A stretch of 64,000 bases of DNA from Eleusine coracana subsp. coracana (lineage: Eukaryota > Streptophyta > Magnoliopsida > Poales > Poaceae): NCBI GenBank assembly GCA_032690845.1, contig CM064434.1, positions 5,582,108-5,646,107 on the forward strand, written 5' to 3'. Shown in pieces: positions 11,296 to 22,009 of this stretch; the stretch's first letter is position 1, and every line of letters begins with the position of its first letter. The notes under the pieces were generated by a model. That model was not told the origin of the DNA. It saw nothing but the letters and a program-made list of their open reading frames with translations, and ran no database searches. The translations under genes were made by a program, and so were the position numbers.

Positions 11296-12822
11296 TCAAT
11301 TCTTCATGGTGCACATCGTGGATGGAGAGTTTTCCATGATCGGTGCAATTTCCTTCTTCCGCCACACTTGTTTGATTTTCTTTGGCTTGGTGGCGACCTT
11401 TTTCTTCATTTCTTGTGGCTCGTTCTTCTTCATGGGCAGCAGTGGTATGCTCTTAACTGTAACTGCCGGTGCACCCAATTTTGGTGGAATTGGATACACC
11501 TCCATTTTCTGCACCGTGTTAGGATTTTTACCATAAAAGATGCGTACCTGATTGCATTGTTCTGTTCGGGGCTTGAAGGTGAACTTTTTGTCGTGCCCAT
11601 TAATGTTAAGGTGGATTTCTCCAGCCCCAACATCAATGTTGGCATTTGCAGTGCTAAGGAACGGCCTTCCTAGTATAAGATATGTCTTTACATCAGCCTC
11701 CATGTCTAGGATCACAAAGTCAACAGGAACTAGGGAGTTCCTTATCCTCACGGGTACGTCTTCCGTAATGCCCGCCGGGTAGCGGACTGATTGGTCGGCG
11801 AGCTACAAGCACATTGCTATAGGGGATAATGAATTGACATCAAGTTTGTCATACACTACCATTGGCATGACGCTCACGCTCGCCCCCAAGTCACAAAGGG
11901 CGTTGTTGAATTGTTGCCTTCCGATGGAACATGGGATGGTTGGGCATCCCGGATCTCGCTTCTTTTCTGAGAGGTAGTTCAAGATAGCGGCGCTGTACTC
12001 TTCGGTTAATTTGACAATTTCCATGGATGGCATTGGGCGTTTGTTGTTGAGGATGTCCTTTAGGTACTTGGAGTATGTAGGAACCTGCATAGCATCAAGT
12101 AGCGGTATGTTGACATATAGTTTCTTTATTACCTCCACAAACTTCCCGAATTGTTCGTCCACCGTTGGCTTTCTCTGTCGAGAGGGGAATGGCAACACCG
12201 GGGTATCATAGAACTCATGTGGCACCTTCTTGAGAGGTGCCTTTGCCTCCTCAACTTCCATTTCCTCCTCTCCTTCTGATTCTTCATCGGTTTCCCTGGT
12301 CTTCCCTGCAATGTTAGGATTTGGTGGATCCTGTGTGAATTTTCTGCCTCTAGTTGTGACCGCACTAACATTTTCTTTAGGGCTTGCTTCTGGCTGACTG
12401 GGGAGCTTGCCCGCATTAGGCTTAACAATAGAAGCGGCCAGCTGAGCGATCTGTGTTTCTAACATTTTGTTATGACTAAGCTGGTTTTGTAGAGAGGTAT
12501 TGAAGGTTTTCATACGAGAATCTATGCTTTCTAGGACTTTATCAGTAGCAATGAATTTCCTACTAATACTTTCATTGATTTTAGATTGTCCTAGAACAAG
12601 ATCATGGAAGGAAGGTTCATTACAAGTAAAGTTTCTAGAGTTACCCATGTTCTTGTCAAAGGAGAGGTTTGGCTTGGACTCCCATCCGAAGTTGTTCGTA
12701 CGGGGCCTAAACCCGTTGTTGTTGTTGTTGTTGTTGTTGTTGTTATTGAGGTAGTTCACTTCTTCTTCTTGAGTCTCTGGGCAGTGGCTTCCCATGTGTC
12801 CAAGGTTCCACAGACTTCGCAA
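11296..12822 (-). pseudogene. Gag C-terminus plus retropepsin-like protease
   Basis: Minus strand: starts inside a CCHC knuckle (NLGHMGSHCPE), runs through a poly-Asn tract (encoded by the GTT repeats at 12717-12749) and an acidic linker. It reaches the aspartic protease motif ALCDLGASVSVMP, then VDFVILDMEADVKTYLILGR and PFLSTANANIDVGAG. The D-[LT]-G-A-S motif is the usual active site of Ty3/gypsy proteases. An in-frame TAG at 11803-11805 (a Gln position) separates the two protease halves. The frame is shifted by one relative to the upstream gag ORF. Confidence 0.8.
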
Positions 12823-13775
12823 GTCATGCGAGAGTCGAAGGATTGGATAGTTTGAGGTTCGTCTATTTTCTTCAAAAGTTGATCCATTTTGATTGCTAAC
12901 ATGTCAATACCATTAACTTGGTGGAGTCCCCTCATCTTGGGTTGCGGCTGATTCTGTCTCTCATTATAGCCACTGTAGTTGGCGACCATATTTTCTATGA
13001 GAGTTTGAGCTTCTTTGACCTTCAGAGAGAAGAAAGAGCCTCCAGCAGCTGCATCTAGGTGCTCATGAGCAGGACGATTGAGCCCATGGTAAAAGCTTTG
13101 AATCAGCAACCAATCTTGCATTCTGTGATGTGGGTATGCTAGAGTGTACTCTTGGAAGCGCTCCCATGCCTCAGGGACGCTTTCATCGGTTAGCTGTTGG
13201 AAACTTGAAATCTTGTTCCACAGGGCATTGGTTTTGTCTAGCGGGAAGAACTTGGCAAGGAAGGCGTTGGAGCACTTGTCCCATGTGGTGAGCTCATCTT
13301 GATTGTTGTAGAACCACTGCTTCACCTTCCCCAAGAGTGAAAATGGGAAGAGGCGAAGGCGAATGGCCTCAGGGGTCACATCCCTCATGGTGAAAGTGCT
13401 ACACACTGCCAAAAACTGTTGGAGGTGGGCATTTGCGTCTTCCGATGCCTTGCCACAGAACGGACTAGCCAGAACCATGTTGATTAAGGCTGGTTTCAGC
13501 TCGTAGCTTCCGTTCCCCATGTTCGGGTTCAGACCGGTGTGGATGTTGTCTGCAGATGGGGCGGAGTAGTCACAGATCATCTTTCCAGCCATGATTGGTC
13601 GAGTGGACGGAGACGGGGCTCGCAGCTGAGCTTGAGTGATTGGAGGTGCTGCAAGAGCAAGCACGGGTACTTTAAGAGAAAGCACGGGCCGAGGAGGGGT
13701 GAGTCTTTGATGCACTCTCCTCAACAAAGCCTCTGGATCATTGTGGTAGTTGTCTGGTAGGTCAAAACCAGTCAT
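12756..13775 (-). pseudogene. Ty3/gypsy gag polyprotein, N-terminal part
   Basis: 339 codons from Met at 13775. The core is the Retrotrans_gag domain (KQWFYNNQDELTTWDKCSNA, FLAKFFPLDKTNALWNKISS, FYHGLNRPAHEHLDAAAGGS). The frame is lost within the zinc knuckle: CEVCG is read here, while NLGHMGSHC continues in another frame, so one base is missing near 12815 in the Gly codon. Known: gag makes the particle. The ATG lies about 115 bp downstream of the primer site, as expected for a leader. Confidence 0.85.
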
Positions 13776-13890
13776 AAAGCGTCCTGTTTACACCACAAAT
13801 AAATAGAACAAGGGTAAGCCCGCTAAGGAAAGCGGTAACCTCCTCAATAGAAATATCAATGTTAAAATTCCGATATCTTAGCCTATTGCT

Positions 13891-13908
13891 TCCCCGACAA
13901 TGGCACCA
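13891..13908 (-). other. Primer-binding site, tRNA-Asp type, CpG-decayed
   Basis: Minus strand reads TGGTGCCATTGTCGGGGA, 8 bp inside the LTR. The Athila/Tat consensus complementary to tRNA-Asp is TGGCGCCGTTGCCGGGGA. The three differences are all C-to-T or G-to-A at CpG or neighbouring sites, as expected from deamination of methylated cytosine. Confidence 0.8.
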
Positions 13909-13916
13909 GAAATGCT

Positions 13917-15856
13917 TGTTGGCATTTCTTAATGTCGCATCAAGAATATCGCTATCCCTGGTACGATGCCAGAAATGATTTGATGTTTGTTATGCTTTAA
14001 GAGGAGAGTGAACCAATCCGCAAGCGCATGGAACATCTATTGTAGCATTTCACCCGGGAGTATTCCAAGGTATCGTATTTATTTTCCGTAGGGAAGCTAG
14101 GTGTAAGAGTAATATAACTATAAGAATTATACCAACTGACCAAAGATGGGGGTAAGGATGTTTAATAATAATAGTAGAGGTAGCAGTAATACAGGAGAAA
14201 TCCTCACTAAGATAGATGAGGAGATCGGTTAAGCTAGCCGGGAGGACAGCGAGTCTAAGTCTAGAATTCCTAAGATTATATCTTCCTATTATATCTAATT
14301 CAAGCGTCAAAATTCCTAGTTACTCGGGTTGAGTGCTTACACCAAATCCATGGTACAGCCTCGAGTCTTTCACCAATAAGTTTACTTTGGGGCACGACAA
14401 CGATCCACTAATAGGGTCGGTAACTAACCTCGTACACTAGTGGGCATGTTACCACTAGACAACCCTGCTTGAGACTTCTCGAACATGGTGGAATACTAAA
14501 TGGACGGACAGGGTTATCACCACCTGCCGCCTACCACACAGCCCGTAGGGACGTGCAAAACCAGCTAGCGTTAACTTAGGCACTACGCTTACGTTTTCAC
14601 TAGATATTCTTCTGTTGGCCTAGTGGAAGAATAGCCGAGGAATAACCAAGTCTAAGTTCTATTCAAGAACTAAACTTAATTAAATCCTAACCGGGAATCC
14701 CGTAAACTATGCTTCAAAGTTCTTTCCCGATAATTGTAACTTGAGGAAATTGACTAAGTAAAGATAATTACTTGACAAGATATATAAAGGAAAAGATAAT
14801 TATATTGATAAGAGATAAGTCTTACAAAAAGAGAAAAGATACAAGAGAGATCATACCAAGACTCCGAGATGATTTTCGGAATCTTGAGCAATGCTCTTGA
14901 CTAGACTCTAACTCCCGACTAACTACCCTACTCTACTAGTAAGAAAAGTAGTGGGAAATAGACTCCAATGTGTTTCACTTGCTTGATGTTCTTTTTCTGT
15001 CGAATTCCCTCTCTATTTATAGGTGGCGGAGACTTGGCGGGTACTTCAAGGTGGAGGAGAGTCGGTGGGCGAAAATTCCCCTGCCGGGCGGCCACGTGTG
15101 CCCGGCGGCCGGGCATGCCGGGCGACATGCACCGCCGGGCGGCCACGGGATTTGGTCGGTTTCCATCTGACTTGCTTCGGACGGCTCAGATCTTGTCTTC
15201 ATGGCGGTTCTTTGGTTGGTTTCCCCCGAAATCTCTGTTTTGGGGTCGGTAAGCCTCATGGGCCTCATGGGCTGGTAACCCTAGGTGGCCAACCCAGGCC
15301 GGGCGGCAAACCCTACCGGGCGGCAAGCCCAGGCCGGGCGGCCTGGCAGGCCGGGCAGCGACCTGTGCTGGGCGCCGACCCCCTCCGGGTCATGTTTTGA
15401 CTTGTCCAAGTTATGCGACATGAATGTCTCCTTTATTTCTCCACTTTTACCCTCCTTAGTCCGGGAATAGAAAACGGCCTTGTTTTGGAGTGTTTTGCAA
15501 GGTTGGCAGGGTTGGGTGATCAGCCTCATGACGACTCTGTTTTGACCCATCGGGTGGCTGATTTCAGCCTGATATGACCCTGTTGGCTGGGTTCTATTTT
15601 GAGTCATCACGACCCTGCCCGACCCTGTTTTTAGCATCATATGACCCTGTCGGCCTGCTGTTTTAAGGCAGAATTGGCCGACGGGGCGCTTCTTCATGTT
15701 TTTACATAATTTTGGCCCTTTTGACCCTGCAAACACATATTTCACCAAAGCTCATGGAACTTTATTAGTTTAAACAAATATTCATAAAACTTTGGTCTTT
15801 ACCTTGCATTTTCCGACCGGTTGGTGGCCGATGTTGGGTTTTAAGGGCCACCAACA
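13917..15856 (-). repeat. 5' LTR of the Athila-like element
   Basis: About 1940 bp, matching 5074-7053 end to end with small indels and many transitions. It has the same GC-rich CCGGGCGGC block at about 15080-15390. It ends directly at the ATTGT target duplication. Confidence 0.9.
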
Positions 15857-16012
15857 ATTGTCATTCTAGCCTTGCATATTTTTGTGCCCAAATTACTTAT
15901 CACTATTGCTGTCATCTTGATTCTCTTCTTCACTATTCCTCCTCATTTACTCTACAACCACACTAAATTAAAAGGGAGCAGTCGGGCACTTCCAATTGTT
16001 GCATTGTAAAAT

Positions 16013-16150
16013 TCAGAGCACATACTTGATGACAATATTTTCATCTTTCTCCAACATGTAGACTTTTCTCTTGTGCTTGATTACCCGGATGTATTCTTCT
16101 CCGTTGGTGTCATCGTCGCCGTCCTTGCCACAACACACCACCTCCATGCC
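16013..16150 (-). pseudogene. DUF1668 C-terminal fragment, copy 2a
   Basis: Encodes only the last residues of the family (MEVVCCGKDGDDD, then YIRVIKHKRKVYMLEKDENI and IKYVL plus stop). Similarity to the paralogues stops at 16150, where a CACTA end (CACTACAGGAGG) begins. This is the DUF1668 part of segmental arm A. Confidence 0.75.
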
Positions 16151-16908
16151 CACTACAGGAGGTAGGCCATTTGTCGTGTGCCTGGGGCACACGGCAAAGG
16201 CGGAAATACCCACGGCAGCGTCTTTGCTGTGTGCTTTATCACGGGGGCACAACAAAGGCTTTGTCGTGTGCCTCGGCTGTCCGACGGCAAAAAAAAGGCG
16301 TTGTTACCTTCTCCCACGATGATGGCGTGGTTTGCCGTGTGCCTCCCGTTGAGCACATGACAAAGTGTTCAATCTTTGTCGTGTGCCTTGGTCATGGCAC
16401 ACGGCAAAGTGTTCTTCCCTGTGCACTCGTCAAAAAATTCAAAAAAAAATCAAAAAAATAGAAAAAAAATTGTGAAGTGGAAAAATCATATAAAAAATGA
16501 GATTTTGATTCCCCCCCCTCCCTCGTCCTTTAGATTGATAAAGTCACCATTGACGTCTCGTTGCCGACGGGAGCGTCATCTACCACTGAACACACAAAGC
16601 CATTAAATCTTAGGAAATTTGCTCTCACGGAGAGTTGAACCCAAAACCTGAGATGCTACAAGCATACTAGAGAAGTCACAAAATCATCTTGTCACAAGCA
16701 CAGAAAAAACTGGTGATGTGTGCACTGGACTAGTGGGGGCGCCTCCTCTGCTTTCAATTTCTTTTGCTATTTTATTGGTTTTTCTTATGACTTACATTTT
16801 TGCAAAGTTTGTCGAGTGTTCGATGAAAAACACTCGGCAAAGAGCTATTTGCCGAGTAAATTTTTTCTCTTTTTGCCGAGTGTAACAAAGATGAGATTTC
16901 CGGTAGTG
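16151..16908. mobile_element. Chimeric pair of CACTA ends
   Basis: The left end CACTACAGGAGGTAGG is followed by GTCGTGTGCCTGGGGCACAC subterminal repeats. The right part instead carries GCCGAGTG-type repeats and ends CCGGTAGTG followed by ATC, the same end and flank as the element at 3240-4279. The flanks (GCC and ATC) do not match. Inferred: the join between two duplication arms, each bringing a different CACTA end. A B-box-like GGTTTTGGGTTCAACTCTCC lies at about 16630-16650 on the minus strand. Confidence 0.6.
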
Positions 16909-17426
16909 ATCCATTCTGCATGGAAGTTTTGAAAAAGGTTTCATTTTTTCCAAAGAATAAGAGTGTAATTTTGGAAACTGTTTCATTGCCATGAATATTG
17001 CTTTTTATGTGGTTGCAAACTATTGCTTTGAATAAACAAAGCGAGCCGTGGGTATGATGGATGAGCTTGTGGGTGTGTGTGGTATGTTTCGCTTGTTGGG
17101 ACAATCTGCTTCTTCCTCGTTGGCTCCATGGGCCAATCTCAACAGATCCCTACACGCGCAATGCAAAGCACGAACATTTTCTGGCTTCATCGGCTTATGT
17201 ATCCTTCGACTTTGGCATGACCAATGCAAAGCACGAACATTTTCTGGCTTCATCGGCTTATGTATCCTCGGACTTTGGCAAGACCAGGCGAACGTTTTCA
17301 CACGTTTCTAGTCACCGGATACATCATACTCCTGATATTAGGGAAGTACCAAAAGCATCTTGTCACAAGCACAAACCTACGAAGTACTACAAGTCACCTT
17401 AGAACTTATCAAGATTTATTTTAATA

Positions 17427-17734
17427 GTGCCTTTTTACTTGGAAATAATTATACTAATGTCATGTAGTATATGGAAAACATGAAATGAATGGCTGTTTCA
17501 AAATCTTGATCCAACCGTGCAGGATTGCAAGAGAAGGTTCATAGATAAAATGAGGTTGATGCTGCATAGAGCTAAGCAAAGGCACAAGAAAAACATAGAA
17601 CAATGGATTCAGGAACATGCAGTCTTGTAATAGCTTTTTTACCTTTCTTTTTATTTTTCCTTTTGTAAATAACGTTTTGGTTCTATTTATAAATAAATCT
17701 TTAGGAACCTGGCCCCTCCAGTTCATTCAAAAAA
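17427..17734 (+). mobile_element. Second copy of the truncated LINE
   Basis: Same LINE, same 5' truncation point and same AGATTTATTTTAATA duplications (17412-17426, 17735-17749) as at 4742-5052. It was therefore copied with arm B and did not insert independently. An in-frame TGA replaces the Arg codon of the WKTRNEW motif. Confidence 0.85.
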
Positions 17735-17906
17735 AGATTTATTTTAATAAATTATCATTCTAGCCTTGCATATTTTTGTGCCCAAATTACTTCTCACTAT
17801 TGCTGTCATCTTGATTCTCTTCTTCACCGTTCCTCCTGATTTACTCTACAACCACACTAAATTAAAAGGGAGCAGTCAGGCACTTCCAATTGTTGCATTG
17901 TAAAAT

Positions 17907-17955
17907 TTAGAGCACATACTTGATGACAATATTTTCATCTTTCTCCAACATGTAG
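17907..17955 (-). pseudogene. DUF1668 extreme C-terminal remnant, copy 2b
   Basis: Only the last codons (MLEKDENIVIKY...) and stop survive. Similarity ends at 17955, where a CACTA remnant takes over. Confidence 0.6.
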
Positions 17956-18054
17956 TGCCGAGTCGGAGCTACCGTCAGCATCTAAGATGCCGAGGGTAAA
18001 CAGTGGTATGCTGAGTGTCTTTGGCACTCGGTATTTCGTGGGATTTCAGTAGTG
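17956..18054. mobile_element. CACTA terminal remnant
   Basis: About 100 bp beginning with TGCCGAGTCGG and ending GGGATTTCAGTAGTG, the reverse of a CACTACTGAAATCCC terminus. Contains TTGGCACTCGG subterminal motifs. The left terminus is missing. Confidence 0.6.
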
Positions 18055-18392
18055 CATGATGTATCCTCAGACTTTGGCATGACCAAGCGAACGTTTTCAC
18101 ATGTTTCTAGTCACGGGATACATCATACATGATACTAGGGAAGTACCAAAAGCATCTTGTCACAAGCACAAACCTATGAAGTAGTAAAAGTCACCTTAAA
18201 ACTTATCAATTTTTTTAAAAAATAAATTGTCCCTCCAGTACTAGAAGGATAATTCTTGCATATTTTTGTGCCCGAGATACTTATCACTATTGCCGTCATC
18301 TTGATTCTCTTCCCCACCGTTCCTCCTTATTCACTCTACAACCACTAAATTAAAACGGAGCAGTCGGGCACTTACAATTTGCATTGTAAAAT

Positions 18393-19598
18393 TCAGAGCA
18401 CATACTTGATGACAATATTTTCATCTTTATCCAACATGTAGACTTTGCTCTTGTGCTTGATTACCCGGATGGGCTCTTCTCCGTTGGTGTCATCGTCGCC
18501 GTCCTTGCCACAACGCACCACCTCCACGCCCGTGAATACGGCAAACCTCTTGTGGACTTCCTCATGGTCACAATTGAAGCAGGTTTCCTTCATGGTCTTC
18601 CAGAATTGAACGACACAAAACTTGCCGGAGCCGAGGCTAACGAGCTGAGGCCACCACATCTTGCGCCAGTAATAGTAGTCCTGCTCTGGTTCTATGTCTT
18701 CCACAGCCTCGCATGGGCATCTACTGTCCACGGCAGCGGAGGAGACTGTAGTAGTCCATGGCCCAGGACTGGCATGGAGGTAGTGTGCTCCCCAGGACGT
18801 GACGCCGAAGCCAACCAAGAGGCCGAGCTCCGGGACGTGCTCGACCTTGCCGGAAAACGGCAGGGCCCAATCGCCGGCCTTGCTCCACGTGCAGATCACC
18901 ATGTCGAAGCAGTAGGTCCCGATGCCTTTCGTAGACACGTAGACCACGCCGTCGACGACTCCGTAAGAGTCGATCCGGGTGCTTATGTAGCCGGCGTCGC
19001 TGACGTAGGGCGGCAGCGGGAGGTCCTTGCAGCGCCACTAATTCGTGTAGGTCAAGACGTGTCCCTCCTCCTTGCAGTGGACCAGGGCCTCGAACTAGAA
19101 CTCGGATTCGGAGCTCGCTGCGTCTATGGGGACTGACAAGCTCTCCATGACAAAGACGTTGTCATGTATTCTGAAGCCACGTTCATCGATGGACGTGCCA
19201 TTGATAGAGAGGCAGATGGGCCCGCACTTGCCCCTGTGAAGGTTGGGCAAGGTGACGGTGCAGCGCCCGTCGTCGTCGTAGAGGAAGGCGCCGCTCGATT
19301 GGTAGTCGAGGAACACGGTCCTGGTCTCTGACAGCGCGACGCAGGCCACCTGCCGCCTAAGAAGAGAATTCCCAGAGCCTTCCAGAGCCGGTTGGAACCT
19401 CATCCTCGGCCTCCCCAGCCGTATGCGCTCCATCTCCTTCAGTTTCGGGAAATCCGACGGGGAATGTTGCGACGCAGCGGCTGCTGTCGGATAGAACAGG
19501 TTGTTCTTGGGCGAATGGAGGTCGATGTGGTGCAGCGTGTGCACGCCTGTGAAGTCGTCCTTCATCACTAGATTCAGGAGCCGCCGCCGGGGGTTCAT
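18393..19598 (-). pseudogene. DUF1668 family protein, copy 3 (two TAG stops)
   Basis: The least damaged copy. One frame from Met 19598 (MNPRRRLLNLVMKDD) to TGA 18393, about 400 codons, has no frameshift but carries TAG at 19095-19097 (a Lys position in copy 1) and TAG near 19039. Landmarks in order: LHHIDLHSPKNNLFY, MERIRLGRPRMRFQP, CVALSETRTVFLDYQSSG, LPPYVSDAGYISTRIDSYG, YVSTKGIGTYCFD, WALPFSGKVEHVPELGLLVG, LVSLGSGKFCVVQFWKTMKE, VIKHKSKVYMLDKDENIVI. Function unknown; the shared core resembles a kelch or beta-propeller substrate-binding fold (inference). The GCCCATGGGC palindrome lies about 110 bp upstream, as in copy 1. A CACTA element begins 280 bp upstream. Confidence 0.8.
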
Positions 19599-19709
19599 CT
19601 TGAATCGCGATAGACAAGGAGGACGATGAGGCGGCGCGAGGTGTCGATCCCCACTGGGAGATGGCCAGATACGCAGGAGTCTCAGATGATGGCTTGTATC
19701 CAGGCTATC

Positions 19710-19719
19710 GCCCATGGGC
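19710..19719. promoter_or_regulatory. Palindromic GCCCATGGGC upstream of DUF1668 copy 3
   Basis: Same 10-bp palindrome and surrounding context (GGGCTGGTCTTAATCCAC here, GGGCTGATCTTAACCCAC in copy 1) at about the same distance from the start codon. This argues for a shared ancestral promoter. Confidence 0.35.
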
Positions 19720-19877
19720 TGGTCTTAATCCACCACCACATAGCAAAAAAAGCTTTTTTCACACTTATCTTCCCTAATCATAGGGAAAAGTAAAATCCGG
19801 CATGAAAAGAAAAAAGTTTAGAATGGCTCATTTCTTCTTTACCTAGAAAAACATTAATATCCTATATAAGAGAGAGA

Positions 19878-20990
19878 CACTACGGGAAATTCATGGTTTG
19901 CCGTGTGTCCAATGTACATAGCAAATTCCAAAAAACCCATGGCAAAATCTTTGCCGTGGGTGACACATAGCAAAACGCACATGGCAAAATATCCGTCGAC
20001 AAAGTCGACTTTGCCGTGTGTCATCTATTGGACACACGGCAAAGGGTTTACTATGTGTTAAAATACACTCGGCAAAGAGGGCACTCAGCAAAATCTAAAT
20101 CTAGAAAAAAACCTAAAAAAACAGTAAAAAATATTTTGGGCAAGTTGCAGTATTTTTTCGCACGCTACGCGTAAAGTGCACCTGCCAAGATTCAAACTCG
20201 CAACCTCACCTTTGTGCGTAGCCTCCCCTACCACTGCACCACATACTCAGTTGTGACTAGACCCCGTGTTCACTCTTTTTATATTTTACCTCTTTACCGT
20301 GTGTTTTATATCGGATACACGGCAAAGGCGTTCTTTACCGTGTGCTTTATATCGGGCACACGGCAAAGACCATCTTTGTCATGTGTCTTATATAGGGCAC
20401 ACAGTAAAGACCTATTTATATATTTTTCAATATGTTTTTTGTTGACTAAATTAATTTAAATAAAAAAGTATTGAGCTACAAAATTGTATAACTTATTAAG
20501 ATCTATAACTTTTATTTTGGTCATTTGTTTATTTGATAAAGTGATAGTAATATTGTTCCCGAATCTTATATGTCTCATTGAATATTTTATATAACTATAT
20601 GTAACTATTAGATTTTATAAATAATATTTTTGATTAAATTGAGTAATGAATAAATGATCAAAATAAAAGTTGTAAGTCTTCAAAAGTTATACAACTTTGT
20701 AGTTCAAAATTTTTTAATTTGAATTAATTTACGATTTTAAATATAATTTAAATTTATATTTTACCGAGTGTTAGGTAAAAAACAATCGTCAAAGAGGATG
20801 TTTGCCGTGTGTCAAATAAAACACATGGCAAACTTCATCTTTGGCGTGTATCAATTTTTTTTACACACGATAAAGATTTTTGTCGTGTGTTTTAATTTAG
20901 CACACGACAAACACCATCTTTACCGTGTGCTGCAAATAAAACACACGGTAAAGATAGGGACACACGGCAAAAATTGATTTTCTTATGGTG
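19878..20990. mobile_element. Non-autonomous CACTA element, AGA target duplication
   Basis: Left end CACTACGGGAAATTCA, right end (reverse) CACCATAAGAAAATCA, with AGA on both sides (19875-19877 and 20991-20993). Subterminal repeats are mainly of the GCCGTGTG type. The 1113-bp body shares its AT-rich segment (GTATAACTTATTAAGATCTA-like) with the elements at 3240 and 26830. No transposase. Confidence 0.85.
20181..20245 (-). other. tRNA-like module inside the CACTA element
   Basis: Minus strand: A-box-like TGTGGTGCAGTGGTAGGGGA, then B-box-like GCGAGTTTGAATCTTGGC. It resembles the modules at 4083-4153 and 27128-27189 in sequence and in position within the element. Confidence 0.4.
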
Positions 20991-20993
20991 AGA

Positions 20994-22000
20994 GTATTTT
21001 TCAAGGCTAAACAAAGTAAATGAATTTGATCTTATTGTAATAATAAACTCCAAATAAAGACAAAAACAAACTGCATGGGTGGATTATAAGAGATTTAAGT
21101 CGCCTTACTAAATAAAACTAGAAGAGCTGTTTTTCAGTCCTCCAAGAGGTACCACGTTGTGAACCGTTGGATTCACTATATCTGAAGGCTGAGAAACATC
21201 GGTATTCATTCGTTGGTTGGAGGTACTGAACCGAGTTTTTCATAACAAGGGTAGTATTGTTATTTCAAAACACCAAACAGCAGCCGTCCGTCGCATTGTT
21301 TCGATTCTCTCTTCTGAGGCACCTTCACAGCTTCACCCAAGATCCTATCCTCTCCCGGCAGCGTCGATCTCATCTGGCTCAACCACATCTCTCGTGGGAC
21401 AGAGAAGTGGACATGGAGGACAGTCAGGACACTGTCTTGTTTGCGAGCGGTGACCTGCAATGCCACTGCCATTGGAGGTCACGCCCAAGCTCGCCGGTCA
21501 ACTGGTCCGAGGGGAATGGGTGCCCTCAGGCGTTTCCTGGAGGCGGTTGAGTGCGCGGCGCCTAAACGAGCACGGGTTGTCGGGATTTGTTGTTCCTCAT
21601 GTCACCCGCTCCGATTTAGTGGAGATCTGTTCGTATGTGAACACATCCGCTCTTCCTCAATCTCTGTTTCACGGCAAATTTCCCCACGTGGAGATAGCAT
21701 CCGAGCTCATCTCGCCCTCTGACGAGTGACGACCCTGCTGCACGCGGAGAAGGCTGTGGAGGCGACGAGCTGCAATAGTGATGGGACAACGATGGAGGAC
21801 AGGAGGAGAAACGATGCAGCTAATAACAGTGTTCGTCAAGGGCGCTCCGCCGTGACGTGCTTCAGCGAGAGCGGTCGTTTTTTCTTTTTTTCTTTGATTT
21901 TTTCCTAATGCCAGATGGTCACAGACCCGTGTAAAAGGCATTCCCCATCTTGCCCCTGCATACACGGATGGTCCGATGAGCTCGGTACCTCGCATGCGCG
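20994..22000. other. Intergenic, no gene recognised
   Basis: A moderately GC-rich part (21210-21870) contains short overlapping frames in several phases with no family match that I recognise. None is convincing as a gene. It could be a further captured 5' exon, but no splice or domain evidence supports this. Confidence 0.4.
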
Positions 22001-22009
22001 GTACTGGGG

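Larger units (their letters stand above)
5074..15856 (-). mobile_element. Athila-like Ty3/gypsy LTR retrotransposon lacking pol
   Basis: Seen: two LTRs beginning TGTTGGCATTTCTT and ending GGGCCACCAACA, flanked by perfect 5-bp target duplications ATTGT (5069-5073 and 15857-15861). Minus-strand order: LTR, tRNA-Asp-type primer site, gag, zinc knuckle, protease, gap, an extra long ORF, polypurine tract, LTR. No reverse transcriptase, RNase H or integrase motif appears between protease and the extra ORF, so it is non-autonomous. It landed in arm A of the segmental duplication, about 15 bp past the LINE. Visible LTR differences are mostly transitions. Confidence 0.9.
16909..17955. repeat. Segmental duplication arm B
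   Basis: Repeats 4280-5073 plus 15857-16060 as an uninterrupted stretch and so shows the pre-insertion state of the Athila-like element target. It carries an internal 63-bp tandem duplication (units starting ATGCAAAGCACGAAC at 17161 and 17224). It ends with a DUF1668 C-terminal remnant. Confidence 0.85.
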
